A DNA stretch of 64,000 bases from Geothermobacter hydrogeniphilus (GTDB lineage: Bacteria; Desulfobacterota; Desulfuromonadia; Desulfuromonadales; Geothermobacteraceae), in the NCBI RefSeq assembly GCF_002093115.1, contig NZ_NAAD01000001.1, positions 1 through 64,000 on the forward strand. The letters are read 5' to 3'. Position numbers and translations under genes: made by a program. Below, piece by piece: positions 60,215 through 64,000 of this stretch (the first letter of the stretch is position 1; each line of letters opens with the position of its first letter). The notes under the pieces were generated by a model. That model ran no database searches and was not told the origin of the DNA. It saw only the letters and a program-made list of their open reading frames with translations.

Positions 60215-60235
60215 CTGTAAGCTGTAAGCTGTAAA
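60215..60235. repeat. Short heptamer repeat (CTGTAAG)3
   Basis: Two CTGTAAG and one CTGTAAA copies in the era-der gap. The 7-bp period equals that of the arrays at 1-54 and 6806-6847. Confidence 0.75.
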
Positions 60236-60293
60236 CTATATGAATTAGAGAAGTTCAGGTGTCCTGTGACACTTGGAGAAAGTTGGAGTTTCC

Positions 60294-61607
60294 ATGTTGC
60301 CTGTGGTTGCCATTGTCGGCCGGCCCAATGTCGGTAAATCGACCCTGTTCAATCGTCTGCTCGGTCAACGCAAGGCGATTGTCGAGGATGTTCCCGGTGT
60401 GACCAGGGATCGCAATTATGCGCGGGTCGATCGTTTCGACCGTCCATTCATGCTGATTGATACCGGCGGGTTCGAGCCTGCCAGCGAAGACCGGCTGCTG
60501 ACGCAGATGCGGGAACAGTCGCAGCTGGCGATCGAAGAGGCCGATATCATCCTGCTGGTTTTCGATGGTCGTGAGGGGTTGACGCCCTCCGATGAAGAGG
60601 TCGCGGCGATGCTGCGCCGGGTTGAGAAGCCGGTGCTGTTCCTGGTCAACAAGATCGATGGTGACAGCCAGGAACTGGCGCTGGGAGAATTCTACAGCCT
60701 CGGTCTGGACGACCTGCTGCCGATCTCCTCGGCCCATGGCCGTGGTGTCGGTGAGTTGATCGACCGCCTTCACCAGTTGATGCCGGAAGAGGTGCCTCCG
60801 CGGGAATCTGAGCAGGAGACACGCCTGGCGGTCATCGGTCGTCCCAATGTCGGTAAAAGTTCGCTGATCAACAGGATGCTGGGGGTGGAGAGGGTGGTTG
60901 CCAATCCAACCGCCGGTACGACACGCGACAGTGTCGACACCCCTTTTGTCTACAACCGTAAAAACTACCTGATGATCGATACCGCGGGCATCAGGCGCAA
61001 GGGCAAGGTCAGTCAGAAACTGGAAAAATTCAGTGTCGTCCAGGCGCTGAAAGCGATGGAGAGAGCCCATATCGTGCTGGTGGTGATCGACGCCGGCGAG
61101 GGGGTGACGGATCAGGACCTGACCGTTGCCGGCTATGCCGAAGAGAAGGGACGGGCGGTGCTGCTGGTGGTCAACAAGTGGGACCTGGTTGAAAAGGATC
61201 ACACCACCATGGGGCAGTATATCAAGGACCTGCGCGGCAAATTCAAGTTCCTGCCCGATGCGCCGGTGGTCTTCATTTCCGCCCTGACCGGCCAGCGGGT
61301 TTCAAAAATCATGACCGAGGTTGAAAAGCTGAGCGAGGAGTTCAATCGCAAGCTCTCGACCTCCGCCATCAACAAGGTTCTGCAGGAGGCGACGGAAGCG
61401 CACCCGCCGAGCATTTTCCGCGGCAAGAGGCTGAAATTCTTTTACGCGACCCAGACCGGGGTGCGGCCCCCGACCATCACCATCTTCGTCAACCGTTCAG
61501 ACGGGGTGCATTTTTCCTATCAACGCTACCTGGCCAACCAGTTCCGCCGGGCGTTGCGGCTGACCGGGTCACCGTTGCGGATCCGCTATCAGGACCGCCG
61601 CCATTGA
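60294..61607 (+). CDS. der: GTPase Der (EngA)
   Basis: A 437-residue protein with two GTPase domains ([13 protein letters not shown] and [13 protein letters not shown]), DTGGFE and [10 protein letters not shown], and a C-terminal KH-like domain. It acts in 50S assembly. GGAG precedes the ATG at 60294; an upstream in-frame start (60273) adds seven residues. Confidence 0.97.
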   Translation: MLPVVAIVGRPNVGKSTLFNRLLGQRKAIVEDVPGVTRDRNYARVDRFDRPFMLIDTGGFEPASEDRLLTQMREQSQLAIEEADIILLVFDGREGLTPSDEEVAAMLRRVEKPVLFLVNKIDGDSQELALGEFYSLGLDDLLPISSAHGRGVGELIDRLHQLMPEEVPPRESEQETRLAVIGRPNVGKSSLINRMLGVERVVANPTAGTTRDSVDTPFVYNRKNYLMIDTAGIRRKGKVSQKLEKFSVVQALKAMERAHIVLVVIDAGEGVTDQDLTVAGYAEEKGRAVLLVVNKWDLVEKDHTTMGQYIKDLRGKFKFLPDAPVVFISALTGQRVSKIMTEVEKLSEEFNRKLSTSAINKVLQEATEAHPPSIFRGKRLKFFYATQTGVRPPTITIFVNRSDGVHFSYQRYLANQFRRALRLTGSPLRIRYQDRRH

Positions 61608-61620
61608 GGTTGTTCCGAGG

Positions 61621-61755
61621 CCCAAATCCACCGGCAATTTCGGTATTCGGGTGTCGTCACGGATGAATCTTGCTTCGTTGCCTTTACCGGTTCGGTGCCT
61701 CGCATCTCCACCCGTCCCGTCACCCTCGGTTCGCAAAACAGCCGGTGGATTTGGG
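61621..61755. repeat. Palindromic repeat family B, copy B3 (inverted)
   Basis: 135 bp with perfect 14-bp ends CCCAAATCCACCGG and CCGGTGGATTTGGG. It aligns to B1 in the opposite orientation, lacking about 40 bp of the B1 core. In the der downstream gap. Confidence 0.92.
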
Positions 61756-61768
61756 CGGGGGAAAGGAC

Positions 61769-61797
61769 TTTACTTGTCCCCAACCCTGGGATATATT
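61769..61797 (+). promoter_or_regulatory. Candidate promoter for the DUF4388 gene
   Basis: TTTACT (61769-61774), 17 nt, TATATT (61792-61797), directly after repeat B3 and about 70 nt before the ATG. Confidence 0.45.
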
Positions 61798-61869
61798 TAT
61801 TTTCATTTAATTTTTCGCCTTTCTACGGGTATTCCGGGACCTTTCCCGGCCCCCTGACACCAGAGATTT

Positions 61870-63588
61870 ATGAGTCTAGTCGGTAACCTCGAAGACCTCG
61901 GCCTGGGGGATATCCTCCAGATCGTCAGCCTCAGTCGCAAGTCCGGCGTACTGACCCTGAGCAGTCGCGGCCGCGAAGGGAAGGTCATTTTCTATAATGG
62001 CCAGGTTATTCGCGCTACCTCCAGTGTTTATCGCGAGAATCTCGGTCATCTGCTGTTGCGCAAGGAACTGGTGGATCTCGATACCCTGCGTCGGGCGCTT
62101 GAACTGCAGGCCGGTTCGACGGAGCGGGAGCGGCTCGGCACCATTCTCTCGGAACAGTTCGGGATTTCCCGTGATGCCATCGAAGAGGTGGTCAAAGAGC
62201 AGGTGGAGAAGATCGTTTACAGCTTCTTTGCCTGGACCGAGGGCGCCTTTTCCTTCGAACTCGGAGAGCAGGAAGATCCCGCCCAGGTCCATGTCAATCC
62301 CCTGCAATTCATGCTCGACCAGGGGCTCAACCCCCAATGGCTGGCCATGGAGGGCAGTCGCATCATCGATGAAAAAAGGCATCGTGGCGAAGATCCCGAA
62401 GAGACGCCGATTGAGCCGGTCACCGATCTTGAGGAACTGCTCGGCGATCTGGTCGCTGTCAAGGAACAGGCGGGCGGTGCCGAAAGTGAACTTCCGCTTG
62501 ACGAAGGAGATCTGCTTCTTGCCCCGACCGGTGATGAAAAACAACCGATTCTGCTGGTTGATGATGACGACTTGACCCGTGAACTGCTCGCCGAGGCGTT
62601 GGCGGAACGGGGGCGCAATGTGCGCTCCTTCGCCGATGGTCGTGCCTTTCTCAAGGCACTGGGAGATGTTGCCGGCAGTGGCGGTCGACCGGTTCTGGTC
62701 GTGGATCTGATCATGCCGCGCATGGATGGCAGCGGCATCCTCGGCGGCCTGGAGCTGGCCGACCGGATTGCCGATATCTGTCCCGAAGCGAAGGCCTACG
62801 TGCTGACCGATCATCCCAATCAGGATGCCGAGAAAAAATTGCGTGAAAAAGGTTTCCCGGCGGTTCTCGCGAAACCGAAAAAAGATGTTCTTCGCTCCGG
62901 TGACGGGAAACGGGAACTGCAGCTTTTGGCTGACCGGATCATCGCCGGTGACGGAGCCGGGGAACCCGGCGTCGAGAGGCCGCCATCCGGAGACTATCAC
63001 AATATCGGACGGGAACTGATCGCCGAGCTGGGGGATGATGCGGGACTCAGCTCTTCCAGGGGGCCTGAGTCGCCCGGACTCCATCTGCTCAAGGGCATGT
63101 TGCAGGAACTCAACAACCCGTCCCTTGGCGGCGGTATCATCCTGCTGGTACTGCGGTTTGCCAGCGAGTTGATGAACCGGGCCGTTATTTTCCTGGTCAA
63201 GGACGATATTGTCGTCGGGTTGGGCCAGTTCGGCATCGAACTCAAGAGTTCCTCCGCGGACCTGAATGTTCGCCGCATTGCCATTCCTCGTCAGGAATCG
63301 TCGGTTCTGGCGTCGGCCCTGAAAATGATGACGCCGCTCAAGGCCGAGCCCGGCGAGACCGAGTGGGATCGTTACCTGCAGGAACAGCTGGGGGGCGGTC
63401 GCCCCAAGGAAATTTTCCTTGGGCCGATCCTCAGCGAAGGCAAGGTGGTGGCCCTGCTTTATGGCGACAACCTTCCGGAAAAGACCCCCATCGGTGATAC
63501 TGAATCGCTGGAAATCTTTCTTTCCCAGGCCGGTTTGGCGATGGAGAAGGCGCTGCTTGAACGACGTTTGAAACTGCAGGATGTATGA
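61870..63588 (+). CDS. DUF4388 (PATAN)-receiver-GAF-like signalling protein
   Basis: A 572-residue protein. Residues 1-165 are a DUF4388/PATAN domain (MSLVGNLEDLGLGDILQIVSL; GVLTLSSRGREGKVIFYNGQ). Residues about 225-345 are a receiver with phospho-Asp in VVDLIMPRMDG. The C-terminal part (about 400-565) is GAF-like (NRAVIFLVKDDIVVGLGQFG; VALLYGDNLPEKTPIGD). DUF4388 proteins are linked to surface motility and signalling in related delta-proteobacteria. It precedes a CheY-like gene by 54 nt. Confidence 0.88.
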   Translation: MSLVGNLEDLGLGDILQIVSLSRKSGVLTLSSRGREGKVIFYNGQVIRATSSVYRENLGHLLLRKELVDLDTLRRALELQAGSTERERLGTILSEQFGISRDAIEEVVKEQVEKIVYSFFAWTEGAFSFELGEQEDPAQVHVNPLQFMLDQGLNPQWLAMEGSRIIDEKRHRGEDPEETPIEPVTDLEELLGDLVAVKEQAGGAESELPLDEGDLLLAPTGDEKQPILLVDDDDLTRELLAEALAERGRNVRSFADGRAFLKALGDVAGSGGRPVLVVDLIMPRMDGSGILGGLELADRIADICPEAKAYVLTDHPNQDAEKKLREKGFPAVLAKPKKDVLRSGDGKRELQLLADRIIAGDGAGEPGVERPPSGDYHNIGRELIAELGDDAGLSSSRGPESPGLHLLKGMLQELNNPSLGGGIILLVLRFASELMNRAVIFLVKDDIVVGLGQFGIELKSSSADLNVRRIAIPRQESSVLASALKMMTPLKAEPGETEWDRYLQEQLGGGRPKEIFLGPILSEGKVVALLYGDNLPEKTPIGDTESLEIFLSQAGLAMEKALLERRLKLQDV

Positions 63589-63642
63589 ACGATGAAGTTG
63601 GCGTTGCTTGTTCCGAACCGGTGCTGATCGAGAGAGGATGCT

Positions 63643-64000
63643 GTGGCTGCCAAAATCCTGATTGCCGAAGATTCGCCGACCATGCGCTCGCTGATCGTTT
63701 CGACCATTGCCGCCCTCGGTGACTATGAAATCGTTGAGGCGGCCAACGGCTTTGAGGCCCTGCGGATTCTTCCTCGGGAAAAAGTCGATCTGGTCATCAC
63801 CGATATCAATATGCCGGATATCAACGGTCTCGAACTGGTCAGCTTTGTCAAGAACAACCCCAATTACCAGAACACTCCGCTGTTTATTATCAGCACCGAA
63901 AGCAGTGAGCGTGACCGTGAAAAAGGCATGGCTCTCGGTGCGGATGCCTACCTGGTCAAACCCTTCTCCCCGGAAGAATTGCAGTCCCTGATCCGGCAGT
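63643..64000 (+). CDS. CheY-like response regulator (truncated by window edge)
   Basis: Starts at GTG 63643 after GAGAGGA. 119 residues are visible: KILIAEDSPTMRSLI, phospho-Asp in VITDINMPDINGLELV, Thr/Ser in IISTES, and the switch Lys in YLVKPFSPEEL. This is a complete receiver fold so far; whether an output domain follows lies outside the window. Probably cotranscribed with the DUF4388 gene. Confidence 0.92.
   Translation, partial: MAAKILIAEDSPTMRSLIVSTIAALGDYEIVEAANGFEALRILPREKVDLVITDINMPDINGLELVSFVKNNPNYQNTPLFIISTESSERDREKGMALGADAYLVKPFSPEELQSLIRQ

Overview
The window looks like chromosomal DNA from a high-GC, anaerobic Desulfuromonadia (Geobacter/Desulfuromonas-type) bacterium. The placement is inferred from gene content: a DHH-CBS-tRNA nucleotidyltransferase fusion, an Ech-related (Ehr/Hyf-like) membrane complex, a class I hybrid-cluster protein, DUF4388 and PilZ signalling proteins, a PxxKW cysteine-rich protein, and palindromic intergenic repeats of a kind common in that group. 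I saw no rRNA, tRNA, CRISPR array, transposase or prophage. Nearly all of the sequence is coding, in tight operons with many 4-bp ATGA/GTGA overlaps and several TTG or GTG starts.

Layout. 177-3891 (minus): purM-purN-DUF523-flavoprotein-rpmB. 4140-6555 (plus): rimI, pyrK-pyrD. 6850-12527 (plus): DHH-CBS-CCA enzyme, M50 protease, scpA-scpB-rluB. 12756-22845 (plus): pgi, a large TPR protein, an ExeA-like ATPase, mutL-miaA-hfq, a PDZ/radical SAM (DUF512) protein and a second TPR protein. 22856-23894: lrgA-lrgB. 24005-26774: PxxKW protein, a cysteine-cluster protein, a translationally coupled 33-residue ORF, a phosphohexomutase and an FmdB-type zinc ribbon. 26908-35048: an HTH-EIIA regulator followed by six genes of a hydrogenase-4-like complex whose large subunit has lost the NiFe ligands. 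34978-45333: a signalling locus with a hybrid histidine kinase (minus) and a divergent HD-GYP-PilZ protein that share one cysteine-containing sensor module, then a methyltransferase, a tandem-PilZ protein and a FadL-type porin. 45414-51485: hcp, an EVE-domain protein, an AsmA-like protein, a small PilZ protein and a NarL-type regulator. 51503-57355 (minus): tmk-holB-ricT-metG-tatD/radical SAM. 57597-61607 (plus): rnc, radical SAM protein, era, der. 61870-64000: a DUF4388-receiver protein and a truncated CheY-like regulator.

The gene-poor gaps are not empty. They carry at least four families of long imperfect palindromes (called A-D here), about 120-180 bp when full length, some reduced to their tips, plus three heptamer-phased tandem arrays. 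Full-length copies should fold into long hairpins, and several lie in 5' leaders or next to promoters.

Most of the window is housekeeping. The accessory interest lies in (i) the Ehr-like complex with its EIIA-type lead regulator, (ii) the paired kinase/HD-GYP locus with the shared sensor and the downstream PilZ, methyltransferase and FadL genes, and (iii) the palindromic repeat families.
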